DNA of 64,000 nt, from assembly GCA_036852015.1 (NCBI GenBank), contig JAANDG010000580.1:1-64000 (forward strand). Reading direction: 5' to 3'. Below, one piece after another: positions 1 through 15,014 of the stretch (position 1 is its first letter; every line of letters begins with the position of its first letter). Below the pieces are notes generated by a model. That model was not told where the DNA came from, searched no databases, and saw nothing but the letters and a program-made list of their open reading frames with translations. This stretch comes from Pelodera strongyloides. Lineage: Eukaryota; Nematoda; Chromadorea; Rhabditida; Rhabditidae. Both the position numbers and the translations under genes were made by a program.

Positions 1-2450
<2,450 letters not shown>

Positions 2451-3344
2451 GAGACTATATCCAGATCATCTTGAGACTGAGACAGTGTCCGGAAGGTTGA
2501 CTCCTAGAGTGGAGTATCTCAGTGAGCGTATCATACCAAACCATACCTACCTCAGACCTCAGACCCACAAAACAAAGGTGCAAATATAATGATATCTCCT
2601 TCTTGGCGAATATTAACACATGTGCAGAGTAATGATAATTTGTCCATTTTTGGGGATATGTAAAGTAAATTAACACTATACATATGGCGTATTCACATAC
2701 ACAGAAGGAGGCCGTTTTTTTAGAACAAGTCCACTTTCTAACTCTGAGGTTATATCCAGAAGGAAAGACTTTATGTTTATCCCTGAGCAACTTCTTGGCT
2801 AACATTAAGTTCCAAAAATCAGTAAGCTAAAAGGAGCGGCCCACAAGTTTCAACTTGCTTAGTTTGAAACTATAGATACAGAAAGCCACATTAACATTCT
2901 AATATGGAGAGTCTTCATAGGCACTCCATTACATTTGGCATACCCTCTTCGTTGTCATGCATAAAAAGTAAAATAATGACAAATTTCCAAATGTCACTAC
3001 AAATGCAAATTCCGCATGTATATGGAAATAAGTGAATAAAAGTGTGGTATTCCGATAAGTGAACTAGAAATATATAAAAGCAATATATAGAGTAGCAAGA
3101 GTGGGTTGAAAGATAAGTAGAGATAAGTAAAAGGTCATGTATTTATTACATGACACCCCGTTTCGACCCTTGATCGTATACGAGCATTTTGCCTGGGCAG
3201 GGCCTCATCAGTACGATGACCTCAGGCTTGAGTACAGGATAAAAAGGTAATTGAAAGTGTTGTATGCTTGACAATATATGATCAGAGTAGAATTTTGACA
3301 ACAGCAAAGAAGTGAGAGAGTATGAATAATATAAGGATATATAA

Positions 3345-3390
3345 TATATTATTATTATTATTATTATTTTATTATAATTTAATAATGAAA
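3345..3390. repeat. ATT microsatellite
   Basis: Run of ATT/TTA units with a few interruptions, followed by a degenerate TTTATTATAA tail. Confidence 0.8.
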
Positions 3391-4324
3391 AGGTTATGAC
3401 GAAACTAACCTTCAGTAGAAACCTCGGAATACCTGAAAGAAAGAAAAAACTGGGAAAACTGTATAAGACACTTACCTTAGAATATGTAGGTACGCAGAGA
3501 ATGTATGTTGTGAATTATACGATTAATATATATTAGCCTTGTAGTTGAATGGTAGCTGTGGTTTAGCAGTGTTTAGCGGTGTAGTTAGTGTATGACCTAC
3601 GCGACGCTTAGTTAGTGATAGCGATGGCGTAATGCACTGGTGATATGTACTTTGTAGTCCATGGGAGATACATATGGTAAATTTTCAATTTATTAAGAAA
3701 CTGTTACTATAGATTTGTTAAGTTACAGAAACTAAGTTTTTGAATTAAACCAAGCAATCATGGTTTTATTGTTACTGTCATATTTGAGGCATATAAAGGA
3801 TATATATACATAGCTTGCTTAAAGGTGCTAGCTATGAAAGGTAACGGGTATTGATTTGATAGGTTCACTTTCTTACTCTGATATTAGATCCAGAAACCAG
3901 ACCAGTATGACAATGTGGAAATTCTCGTTGGAAATATCATTGAATCCCGCCTAGGTATTTGTGAGTACATTGGAAAATACACTGATGTAACCTTGTTCTG
4001 CAAAAACGACGGCACCTTTTCCTCGGTTTCGGTTGATATAACAGCTTGCACTTTATTGGGAGCATTTTCATTAGATAAGGCTTGAAGAACGAATGCCGGA
4101 CCGGAACGTGACCGGCGGATGTAACGACCGGGACAGGTGAGTTAGTTACCTATGTGTTCCGTGTCAAATAGTCAAAAGTTTCGTAAATTATGCCTTGGAA
4201 AACCATTAAAAAGTTTTATACTGCTGCAACATGTTTACTAAATAGCTTCGCGACCACCTTCCTACTTCAACTATGTATTTTACAAATACATAATTGAAGC
4301 ACAGATGTCTGTCTTCTTATTTTA

Positions 4325-4352
4325 CTTTTATTTATTTATTTATTTATTTATT
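4325..4352. repeat. TTTA microsatellite
   Basis: About seven tandem TTTA units. Confidence 0.8.
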
Positions 4353-5045
4353 GTTTGGGTTTGAGGGAGGCCTAGTCATGGCAGAAGCACTCTCTAAGAT
4401 GAGGAAGAATTCTGGATACCAACTTTTGCCTTACAGAAGTACAAACAAAAGAAGAATGTGAATTCGGGCTAAAATATTGCTAATTGGTACATACATAGCT
4501 CTGGACAGTGTTTCTTTCTTCTCTCAGTAGTAATTTATACTATAAATGCTCGAGTGCTCGGCTGAAATTTACTAAATTTACTCGCTGGCATAACAGATCA
4601 TTTCATACTGGATTTTGTAATAATAATGATAGTTCTACTTATGCAATGCATGTATGAAATACTCGAGTCAGGATCTCACGTGTGAGCATAACTCCCAACC
4701 AAAAATGAAAACGCGTACCATAATCAGGATGTAACCTAGAAACACATCATAGTGGTCTAGTTTTAAGACAGTCCGATTACGTAAAAGTTTGTGGACGGAG
4801 AGGAAGGGATGCAACATGTATGGATGAAATAAAAAGCATGTAATGAAAAGTATCATGTCCAAAATACATGCAGCTGGTGCCATAATTCTACTTATGCAGC
4901 TTCTTCTGCCCGCTGTACGTAGAACCACGATATATTGTCGTTCTATAAAACAGAAAGGTTTGTTTGCCTAATGCTGGCAACAAAGCCCTTTCTCATCAAC
5001 GCACATGGTCAAGTTTCGCTAATTCACAAATGAAATGGAGAACAC

Positions 5046-5445
5046 TTGAAGGGACGCGGTCACCGTTTTGACCCTTATGTATACATTGTGTTTTTATTAA
5101 CTGCACAGTATGAAAAACATAGTGTTGTAAAAAAATCCGACGAAAAACGCTGTTTTCAGCGAGAAATTCATTGCTTAAAAAAGTTGCGTCCGATCCGAGG
5201 TCCACAGTTAGCCATAGAAAACCAAATGGTATAATGCCCGCGAATCATTATCAACACGGCCATATGCTGGACAATTACTAGGGTTACGGCATTGGTTCGA
5301 GGACAAAATTTTTCGTCAACATTTTACTCGATGTTGCTGCATTTCTTGCAAAACATTTTTCCAACACCATATGTGTTATAAATTATGAAGATAATAAAAA
5401 CACAAAGTATACAGAAGTGCCAAAACGGTGACCGCGTCCCTTTAA
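5046..5445. mobile_element. Palindromic MITE-like element, GGGACGCGGTCACC family
   Basis: A 400-bp inverted repeat. The left arm starts TTGAAGGGACGCGGTCACCG and the right arm is its complement ending CGCGTCCCTTTAA; the arms stay similar for over 100 bp with a divergent centre. No transposase ORF is present, so it looks like a non-autonomous DNA element. Its right end joins the satellite array at 5446. Confidence 0.8.
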
Positions 5446-5449
5446 AACA

Positions 5450-6785
5450 ATTGAACACTCTACCCAGTGAACACTCTACCCCCTCCCATATATTGAAACG
5501 TATACTGAACATCTCCACTCCCGCATATTGAAACGTATGTTGAACATCTACACTCGCATATATTGAAACGTATCTTAAACATCTACACTCTCATATATTG
5601 AAACGTATGTTGAACATCTACACTCCCATATATTGAAACGTATGTTGAACATCTACACTCGCATATATTGAAACGTATCTTAAACATCTACACTCTCATA
5701 TTGATTGAACACGTAACATTACACCGCATTATTGAAACGTATGTTGAACATCTACACTCCATATATTGAAACGTATGTTGAACATCTACACTCTCATATA
5801 TTGAAACGTATGTTGAACATCTACACTCTCATATATTGAAACGTATGTTGAACATCTACACTCGCATATATTGAAACGTATCTTAAACATCTACACTCTC
5901 ATATATTGAAACGTATTTAAACCTCTACACTCCATATATGAAACGTATGTTGAACATCTAAAACGTATGTTGAACATCTACACTCGCATATATTGAAACG
6001 TATGTTGAACATCTACACTCTCATATATTGAAACGTATGTTGAACATCTACACTCGCATATATTGAAACGTATCTTAAACATCTACACTCTCATATATTG
6101 AAACGTATCTTAAACATCTACACTCTCATATATTGAAACGTATGTTGAACATCTACACTCGCATATATTGAAACGTATGTTGAACATCTACACTCGCATA
6201 TATTGAAACGTATCTTAAACATCTACACTCTCATATATTGAAACGTATGTTGAACATCTACACTCCCATATATTGAAACGTATCTTAAACATCTACACTC
6301 TCATATATTGAAACGTATCTTAAACATCTACACTCTCATATATTGGAACGTATCTTGAACATGTACACTCGCATATATTGAAACGTATCTTAAACATCTA
6401 CACTCTCATATATTGAAACGTATGTTGAACATCTACACTCCCATATATTGGAAGGTATCTTGAACATGTACACTCGCATATATTGAAACGTATGTTGAAC
6501 ATCTACACTCTCAAATATTGAAACGTATGTTGACCATCTACACTCTCATATATTGGAACGTATCTTGAACATGTACACTCGCATATATTGAAACGTATGT
6601 TGAACATCTACACTCTCAAATATTGAAACGTATGTTGACCATCTACAATCCCATATATTGGAACGTATCTTGAACATGTACACTCTCAAATATTGAAACT
6701 TATGTTGAACATCTACTTAATCTTCTATATTCTACAATCCCATATATTGAAACGTATGTTGGTATGTTGACCATCTACATTCCCA
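5450..6785. repeat. 35-bp satellite array with higher-order structure
   Basis: About 37 tandem copies of a 35-bp unit built around CATATATTGAAACGTATGTT and GAACATCTACACTC. Variant units have CTTAAAC or CTTGAACATG instead of GTTGAAC, and the base before CATATATT is C, G or T. Variants are not random: every CTTAAAC unit that meets an intact neighbour is followed by a T-linker unit, and at about 6470-6710 a three-unit (105-bp) block repeats. There are no unique spacers. Confidence 0.95.
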
Positions 6786-6794
6786 AACAGAGTT

Positions 6795-6977
6795 CTTTTT
6801 TTTTTCTACGTTTCAGGCGCCTGGTATAAGTAGGCGGTAGGCTAGCGTTTGACGTGTTTTCGAAGTATACATTTTCGTTTACATAAACCTTGGAAGACTT
6901 TTCGGGCGTTTCATATAGTATGCAAACTTACTTCAATAATGGAAAGCCGCCTCAGGCGGCGTTAGCCAACTGGTATA
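6795..6977 (-). repeat. Hairpin-headed dispersed repeat, copy A
   Basis: Homologous over its whole length, in opposite orientation, to 31640-31832. It begins with a T-run and CTACGTTTCAGGC, and ends with the GCCGCCTCAGGCGGC hairpin and a CTGGTA motif. It abuts the satellite array and lacks the TTTATATAATAAGA end seen in other copies, so it is probably truncated. Confidence 0.7.
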
Positions 6978-6985
6978 ACTGTATG

Positions 6986-8344
6986 ACATAGAACGTAGAA
7001 GGAGGGTTCATATAGCAGAAGTTTCGAGTTTCGTTTACTTGGCATACAGCTCCAATTTTATTAAAAAAAAATTTTATTCACTGTTATGCAAGTTCAAGTA
7101 CAAAGGGTGCTACTGTCAATCTGTTACTTGTTCCGAAAACCGGGTACTTTTATAATAGAATCCAGTTCAACTACGGCGCTAACCACTTGGCGTGGGTTCC
7201 CTGTTTTTAAATGGAGCCGAACCTTTTGGCAACCAATCTTCCTGAAAATCGACGGGCCCAAATGGGTTTTTTTTAGGTGGAAACCATCTGGTGACCGGTT
7301 TTTGCCGGAATAATCCCAGAACATCTCCCCTGGTCAGTTCGCTTCCGGTAAATTGACCTGCCATCTGGCACACGCATTTTTGGAGCAATTAGCTACCGAG
7401 TATTACCCTCTGCTCCCTCCTGGAATCCCATACTATCTCGTCGTCCCTCTAGCCCTCCGACCCCCCGAGCTTCGTCCTCTCTATTGATCCTTTCGACGTC
7501 CCTCCAGCATATGTATTCTGAAGTTCACAGCACATCTAAAATTATTTGTACTTTGTAGTTTGCAGGTCTTTATAGATTGAACTATCACACACTACTAAAT
7601 GTGAATACCACTTTATTCAGACATACAATCATCACACATAGACTTAGCGTTAAGATCGAAAAAAAATAGTTAATTGTGCATAATTTTCGTGAAATATACG
7701 GCCATAAGTTGTTTCAATAAAATTTCTGGGAGCTTACCTATATATATATATACATCTGGGTTTTACTGTGTGTTTTTGTTAGATTTACGCTCTCTATCCG
7801 GAGCCTAAACCCGGTTTTCTTTCCCATCACATTGTTTGTTTATTGTCAGAACAGGTGCAGATAATTGGGCTGTGACTATATGTTGGATTTGATTCTCCAT
7901 GTTTTTCTCTGGTTTTTATATTGAGCGTTTGCTTCGTTTTACTAAAATCTAACAGAAGCCTTATCTTGAGTCATCTTCATTTCTTTTCCTCTTTTTTTCG
8001 GCCATTTTCTTTCATTTCGTGTCCAAAGACCCGCGAAATTGCCCCACAAAAATGGTCCATTTCAAGATTATCTTTTTTTTTGAAATTCTGTTGCAATTCT
8101 TTTTTTATTAAAGGCTAAAGCTTTGAATGAAAACCAAATTTTAACTTGGTTTATTGAGAAGCTAGTGCTGGTTGTTCTATTGACATACTTTTTTTAGCTC
8201 AAATTCAGCGTTTTGTAAGCTGTGTGAAACAGTGTAATCCTCTGCGTGGCAGTCATCAATCAAATAGCGATTTGAACTCTAATAGCTACTCCGAGCGATA
8301 TGTTATTCATTTTCAATAATACTAATGTTTACTGATTTAACTTG
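6986..8344. other. Intergenic region
   Basis: AT-rich sequence. The stretch at about 7100-7400 has open frames on both strands, but no splice context or recognisable protein family. No feature is supported. Confidence 0.4.
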
Positions 8345-8800
8345 TTAAAGGGAGAGGCTCACGAGAAAAAAGTTTTCTTCAATTTACTTGCGCAGAATGT
8401 CCGGTATCTCAGAAATATTACTGTGAAAACCGCATTTATTTGCATCTAGAACTCGCAGAGATATTCTATGCTAAACAGTTCGACCAGGTACCGTAGTCAG
8501 CAACACAAAAATGAGTTTTTACGGTTTACATCCGTTCAATTGCATTCTTTTTCAACGTAATAATGTTAAAACGAATAGAGATCATTCCTACAGTTATAAA
8601 GAGGCGTTTCCAACACAGGAATGCCCTAAAAGCGCAAAAATTGATCCTGACAACGGTATCTGGTCGAACTGTTTAGCATAGAATATCTCTGTGAGTTCTA
8701 GGCTTCAAACAATGCGGTTTTCACAGTAATATTTCTGAAATTCCGGACATTGTGCAAGTAAATTGGGGAAAAAATTTCTCTCGTGAGCCTCTCCCTTTAA
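8345..8800. mobile_element. Palindromic MITE-like element, GGGAGAGGCTCACGAG family
   Basis: A 456-bp inverted repeat from TTAAAGGGAGAGGCTCACGA to its complement ending CTCCCTTTAA. Arms of roughly 200 bp are well conserved and include an ATTTGCAT octamer in the left arm. There is no coding capacity. A lone right end of the same family (TCTCGTGAGCCTCCTCCTTT) is at about 54950-54970. Confidence 0.85.
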
Positions 8801-11800
8801 AATTGCAGTTTCATAGACAATTTTTTTCAAGCAGTAACTATGAAATATGTTCTATGTCCTATCACGCTGACAATAAAACATCTAACAAGGTGCCATGATA
8901 TTTTAACCTTAATTGGACCTACCATCACTCATAACATAAACTAGTAACGTTGTCTGTAGGCAAGGCCTTTGACCCGGGACCGGGACCCAGGGCCCCGGAC
9001 ACGGTCTAACCATAGCGTTCTTCTTGGTTTGAGCACCAATCTGTCACTCGACATTGATGGATGAAGTACACGCACGGGGGTTAGAAACAGACGTACGCAC
9101 CATGGGCTTACTCATTTCATTGAATATGAATGCACATAAAATAGTCATGAACTAGTCTACCTACTTTCGGTTCTTACTTTCAAGCGTCATGACACGTGGT
9201 TTGCAAAGGTAAGCAGAGTGCTAAATCGCTGCATCTACATGTGTACGAAACTGTGTTCCATTATGTGCCGATTTCATAAATTCCACGTACCATACCGCTT
9301 TGAGACATACACATGTCCGTTTTTATTTAATATTTCAGAAATGTCGACATCCATTATTGTTTAACTTTGAAGACGAATCAAAAAGAGAAAGATTTATTGA
9401 GTGCATTCATAAATTAGTCTGCAGCACATTGGAAACTTCAGCCATTGACAAATCGAAAACACATGCCATTTTATTTAGAGGAAACTACTTTGGAGAGAGT
9501 TCAAAATATTTTATAAGACAACCCATACAACCCAATACAACCCAATTGGTGCACTAATTACATTCCTTACATTTGTGACATTGATTTTCTTTACGCTTAC
9601 ATGTCAGACTTCTCTACCCTTGTTGTAATTTTATTCATATAATAAGTTTTACAATTCTTCGACCATTTCTGAAGAATTATTTGAGATTTGAGACGCATTT
9701 TATTTCCTACACTTTGGTTGCACGGTTCACTGAAAGATTCTCAAAGCTCATAAGATCCAAATTCATATGCAAATTTGTCCGGCGCACCCTCACACATAAT
9801 TCACGAGTGAAACGGCGGTTTTACGTGTGGGAAAGTGTTAGAGAGAGGACGTATTGCCCTTTACACTTATACCAACTCAACTTTTAAACCAAAACTAAAA
9901 AAAAAAGTAGAAAATCTGTGAGTGTAGTATAAATAGTATACCATCAATATCTAATCGGTGATCATACCTAGAATAGATTAATATCCTTGCTTTTTCTTGA
10001 GTGTTTCTGTGCAGAGAAGAATTCAAATGAATGTTACACGCTTACTTTAACTATCGGTTTCTCTCCGTATATAGTGGCTGTAAGAACCTACCTAACGGTG
10101 AAAACTGGTTCAAATTTGAACTCCCTTCCCCCCTTCAAAGTTTTATTTGAATTTGTCAGAAATTCGTCGATGTGCCCTACTTTTCTATAACGATTATCCT
10201 TTTTGACCCTCAACTGTCAACCTGTCAACCCGCTGAGGCTTCATATCTGAAATATTTTTATTTTTATTCTTAGCTATTAATCTATATTGGCCTACAATTA
10301 TTTAGCGATTTGAAACGAAACACTAAAGCAATAAATTATCAAAAATATACCATATACGCGCAATTTTGTCTTCAGCTGAGCAAACGATTTACTCTATGAT
10401 TTTCTCATTTTTTTTCAGTGGCTCTAGTATGACCTAGCCTAGCTTTTCCAAGAGTTGCTCTTCTTGCTCTTATTCTTCATGAGTTGAATAAATAATTGAA
10501 AGTCAACCGAAGTGCACTTTTTGAAAAGGTGCGCGGCAAGTAAGGCTACTTGAATTTGAATGTGCCATATACCCTAGAGTAGACTAAGTTTAGTAATCCA
10601 TAAGGCCTTTTCCACAAAAACATGTTTTAAGTGTGTTAAAGGATCGCAGTCACTACAAATTCGTATTTTTTATTCGCTTTTCATTAAATATTCAAATATG
10701 TATGTGAAGAAAACTATGATTCCAGCACCAAAGTACGGCAAAACGAACTCAGGTAGAGAAATCCCTGTTTATGAGTTTTACTAGTATACCGTAGTTTATA
10801 ATTGCCCGTATAGAGTTTCATAATAAATACCCTGCAGTGATAAACCACGCGCCAGGTGTAACACTGCAGGATGTTCACTCTCCAAGTACCCCTGGCAATT
10901 GCATATATGCACCGGCGACGATCATTTACCAAAACCCATTTTCATTGATTTCTCTCCCTGAGTTCGCTTTTATGTGGCTTTTTACTGGCTGCACATTATT
11001 TTATAAATCTTCTTGCATCTAATAAAAATCGAATAAAAAAAAGTTGAATTTGAAGTGACTGCTTTCCTTTAAGTAGAGTTTCAAACAATACACAGTCACA
11101 TATATACTTTTGGTTCCTATTTTGTTCTATGTATGGTTAGCTTGTTTGCATAGCCTATACTAGTTTTTTCGAAAGATGTGTTTACTTCTATTCTTTCTTT
11201 GGGGAAATTTACTCGCGACTCGCGTACTTTTCAAATTCTAACTGGAACCCGAAATACCGTTCCACTATTTTCTTGTCAACAAAAAAAGTGTTGAATTTTG
11301 CCCGCAAAACACTTACTACTAACTTTTATTGTCAAATGCCTGCAAAGTGTTTACTAGACAACTTCTCCTTTTTAATCCAAACACTCGAACTCGAACTCTT
11401 CTAAAAAAATTGCTAATTAGGATAAATGAGCTACAATCGCGAAAACATGAGTCGAGACTGTACACGTATTCTTACTTAAATTTGTCAAGGGGTTATGATG
11501 ATTCTATCTTTACGCTTCTGACTTCAGTCGCGCAAAAACTAGAATTCCTTCTATTGGATTGCTTGTTCATCAAATGGTGTACATAGTGGAAAGTAAGATG
11601 ACACCTGTGTATTCGTTGGGTAGCATGGAATGATGTATCTACGTGAGGGTCTACTCTCCCATCATAGATGTACACAAATACGCACCACACAATAACGACC
11701 TTGCCCTCGGGTCGTTTATCCCCCGAAAATTATATTACGGCTCGTTGTGGATATCGTCCCAGACTTTTTTTCTTTTCGTTTTTCTTTGAAATACAAAAAT

Positions 11801-14795
11801 TTAGCCGATTAAAATGTCTTATATGAATGCATTCTATGCACAGCAGTAAATTACTGTCGAAAAACACTAAACCATTTTTCGCTGTAACTTTTTTTGTATC
11901 TAGATTCTGCTGATTTTAGAATAAGTAAAGGATATAAGAAACGTTCAATGTGAATATTTGTGACATCACCCCGCCATCTACAGTTACAATTAACGGGCGG
12001 TTTGAGAGTAACTTTATCCAAAAAAGAGCACCTGTCCGAGTTCGATAACCTTGAGGAACCCTTTCCTTTCACCGGCCTTTTTCTAGCACGTTTCGTATTA
12101 TGGAAAACTTGTGAACTTATGACCGCTTGGTATTTATTGATAGTTTTGCCTCATTCTCAGATCCAGTCTTACAAAATTTATGTTATATCGTCAATGATGC
12201 TTTGCTTACAGGTCAAGCCCAAAGCCACAAAGATATCACGCATTCAGCCCTTTTGATGTTGAATGATAGCATTGGGCACTCCTATAGCACATTTTTTTGT
12301 ATGAACTCCTTTGGCCGTTGGCGCCCCGCTGTCACAATTCATGCATTTTTGCCGCCCGACCAACCCAGGATTAGCCGTTAGCCCGAGTGCCGATCCCTTT
12401 GTTTCTATGACCATAATAGGACATATACGGGCGTTGTCCTCCGTCTGAGATTTGTGGATACCCCAAAATTACATTTTTTTTTGCAAACAAAACCTTCCAT
12501 ATCAGCAGATTAGGCATAGAGTTTTATCCGTCAGTGCTAATGCCAAATTGAAACAAAATTGGGTATATTATTACTTGTGAAAATAAATGCAGATTGTTTT
12601 CAATCAAATTTCATTTATTTATTTGAATAACTTTGAAAATCAATACAGAATTTGTCTCATATCTATGCACTCTCATAAAAACATGTGATCTCTAACCACT
12701 ACGGGACATAACATAATTGCGAATATTATGCGCAATCGTAAACAGGAGGTATGCACAGTAAGTGCAAATCGCATTTTTATACATATTTTAAAAAAAAGCT
12801 TTTTTTTCAAACTTTTTGTATAAATAATTCTGCCTATTTTTTTTATGTTTCTTTTTATTGAAACTTCCTTAATTTGACCGCGCATCTCACAATTCTCTAC
12901 ATATAATTGGTTTCTGCCTGTTATTGTTCGTCTTCTCGTTTGCAATTCATTGCTTACTAGCCGATTGACTATTGTCTGGACCGTTTTGAGTCACACGGAT
13001 GAAATGTGTGAATGGAGGCTCATCTCCAAAGCAAACTTAGGGAATTGCGTTCGTTTCCGCTCTATCATGCGTACTTTACGAGGGTGCCTTATGTCCTAGT
13101 TTAGTTCTATGCCTCCCATTTGGCATATTTCATATCTTTATAAAACAAACTAACAAGCCCTCTTTTTCTATTTCCACTGGGTTGATTTTCATTGTTTTGT
13201 TTATTACTTTGCTTTTATTTATTGGCGCTTGCTTTTTTGTATGCAAATTTCAAATCGCAATCGTGCGGCGGGCAAAACTATTGAGCGGTTGGGACGAGGC
13301 TGGGCCGACCCATTATTTTTTTGGCTTACACAAACACACCTTTGTGCGTGGTGCGAGACTTTGTTTATGTTCATGTTGTATGTGTCTATGGTCTTCACTT
13401 GCTAAATGGCGCTGTTCCCTGTTGATAATATGTTGGCAATACTCAGCTCATGTAACCCAGTGGCCCTCTAAAATTTCTGTAATCTAACCTCTGAATTCAG
13501 CTGTATCTTAATATTTGCGTCATTTGCCTTATGTCCTTCTCCTCACTCGATCTCGGTCACTTTTATATCTTTCAAGCTGAAAACAAGCTAGCTATGTTTG
13601 TTGTGTTCGCCGTCGTGTGCCATTTGATAAGGGCAGTTGAACATGCGAGAGATAACAATTGTAGTTGTATTGATCACTTTCGGATGTTTTTGTGATAGGC
13701 GGTAGTTTCACTTTTTTAAAGCTTGCGGTCGCATAGGCATAGCCAGCCACTTCAATTTTACCAAATTGTCTTTTCACATACCCTACTACATTTCTTTACT
13801 GGTGGGTGATTATTGATACGGAAGATAAGATGGTGTGGTGTGTGGTAACTTATTAATCTTGTTCAAAGTTTAGAAAAGGCTTTTTCGTGATCTTTTTGAA
13901 TGTGAATGATTTCATTTTCTCCGCTAGCTCATTTATTCCTTGTTCTCATAGTCATTCATTCAATCTGGCAATTCCCGTTCACTTTTTTCCATAGAATCTA
14001 GGGTCTTTTTATGCCTCTCTCTCATCATCCTCACTAGTCTCGTCTCTCTTCTTATATCACAATCTCTAAATATGCGTAATGTCTTGGTCTTGATGAGTCA
14101 ACCGCTCCGGCGGCTTGGTATAATGGCGTGCTAGAGCTCCATTCGAATGTATATACTCTTTTCTCAAAACACTCCAGTTTGTTGATTTTAGCACTGTAAT
14201 TTGTTTCCTCCATGTCTTCATTGCAGAATTAATTGATGTAGCCATGTTTTTCTACCATACGCTATATTTTTTTATTCTCTGAGTGTGAAAAAACCGTTTT
14301 ATTTATTGTCATGACTCAGTCTCTCAGCCAATCAAAATATATTTTTGTCACCTTCTTTTTGGATGTTTATGGAAACTTGCCGAAAGTGTTTTCTTCATTG
14401 CGAGTTTTGCCATTAATTACTTTGCAAATACTTTGTTTTTCAGGTATTTTCCATTTTTGGTTAGGGTTCCGATTCTTTCCGTTGAAACTAAGGGACTCCA
14501 TCTACTCGCTGCACAAACTGGATAGTTAACTAGGTATGGATTGTTGTTGTTGTCTTGTTAATGAATATTTTTGATTTTAGTTTTCTTCTAGGATTCAAGC
14601 TTTTGTTAATTTAGTGTTCGATTCTTGTCTGCTTTTCCCAACACCAAATCAACAAAGTATATTCTCGTGGAAATTATTCGCTTTTCAGTCATTATGTGTC
14701 GGTATTGATATAGTGTCTACCGTATGTTGTCGATTTTGTGGAGTTGTTAGTGAGTCATATCAAACGATCAAACTATCAATCCGGCGGGAAATTTA
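8801..14795. other. Intergenic region between junctophilin and DIP2
   Basis: Six kilobases of AT-rich sequence with no gene model I can support. The only exon-like stretch is 9339-9550, listed separately. A short CCTGCAGTG...CACTGCAGG hairpin lies near 10830-10870. The region should contain the DIP2 promoter near its right end, but no core promoter element is obvious. Confidence 0.45.
9339..9550 (+). other. Unassigned exon-like ORF
   Basis: After a good nematode-type acceptor (ATATTTCAG, ending 9338) an open frame reads KCRHPLLFNFEDESKRERFI and continues with a charged, folded-domain-like composition to about 9550, where AATTG|GTGCAC is a possible donor just before the stop. The pattern resembles part of a PH-like or membrane-binding domain, but I do not recognise the family. 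No partner exon was found, so it may be a gene remnant or chance. Confidence 0.2.
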
Positions 14796-14966
14796 TTAAA
14801 GCGAAATGCTAGCCCCTTTGGAAAATTTGCATATGATAAGCAAATCCTAGGTATCCTATGCTAATTTTGTACGATCGTCCGCGGCAATCGTACAAAATTA
14901 GCATAGGATACATAGGATTTGCTTATCATATGCAAATTTTCCAAAGGGGCTAGCATTTCGCTTTAA
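14796..14966. mobile_element. Near-perfect palindromic MITE just upstream of DIP2
   Basis: A 171-bp palindrome from TTAAAGCGAAATGCTAGCCC to the complementary GCTAGCATTTCGCTTTAA, with arms of about 80 bp and a very short loop around the CGATCGTCCGCGG centre. It carries ATTTGCAT in one arm and ATGCAAAT in the other. It ends only 48 bp before the DIP2 start codon. High arm identity suggests a recent insertion or maintained pairing. Confidence 0.9.
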
Positions 14967-15014
14967 GAAATTCAGAATCAGAATCCGAAGTTCCACTTCT
15001 AATTATCTGGCAGC
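14967..15014 (+). promoter_or_regulatory. DIP2 5' leader with candidate trans-splice acceptor
   Basis: Between the palindrome and the start codon there is AAATTCAG ending at 14975, matching the nematode acceptor form. This would leave a 39-nt 5' UTR, typical of spliced-leader trans-spliced messages. The assignment is inferred from sequence only; a cis-spliced upstream exon cannot be excluded. Confidence 0.4.

Larger units (their letters stand above)
2451..5045. other. Intergenic region
   Basis: No gene-like exon was found. It holds an ATT microsatellite at about 3345-3390, a TTTA microsatellite at about 4325-4352, and otherwise AT-rich unique sequence. Confidence 0.5.

Noticed and set aside
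5450..6785. CRISPR-like look of regularly spaced repeats
   Set aside because: The 35-bp units are head-to-tail with no unique spacers, and the context is eukaryotic; this is a satellite.
7086..7388. Overlapping frames on both strands, possible transposon fragment
   Set aside because: No motif of a transposase or reverse transcriptase could be recognised, and there are no terminal repeats.
14095..14150. Possible tRNA (GGCTTGGTATAATGG with CATTCGAATGT)
   Set aside because: The B box does not match and no cloverleaf can be drawn.
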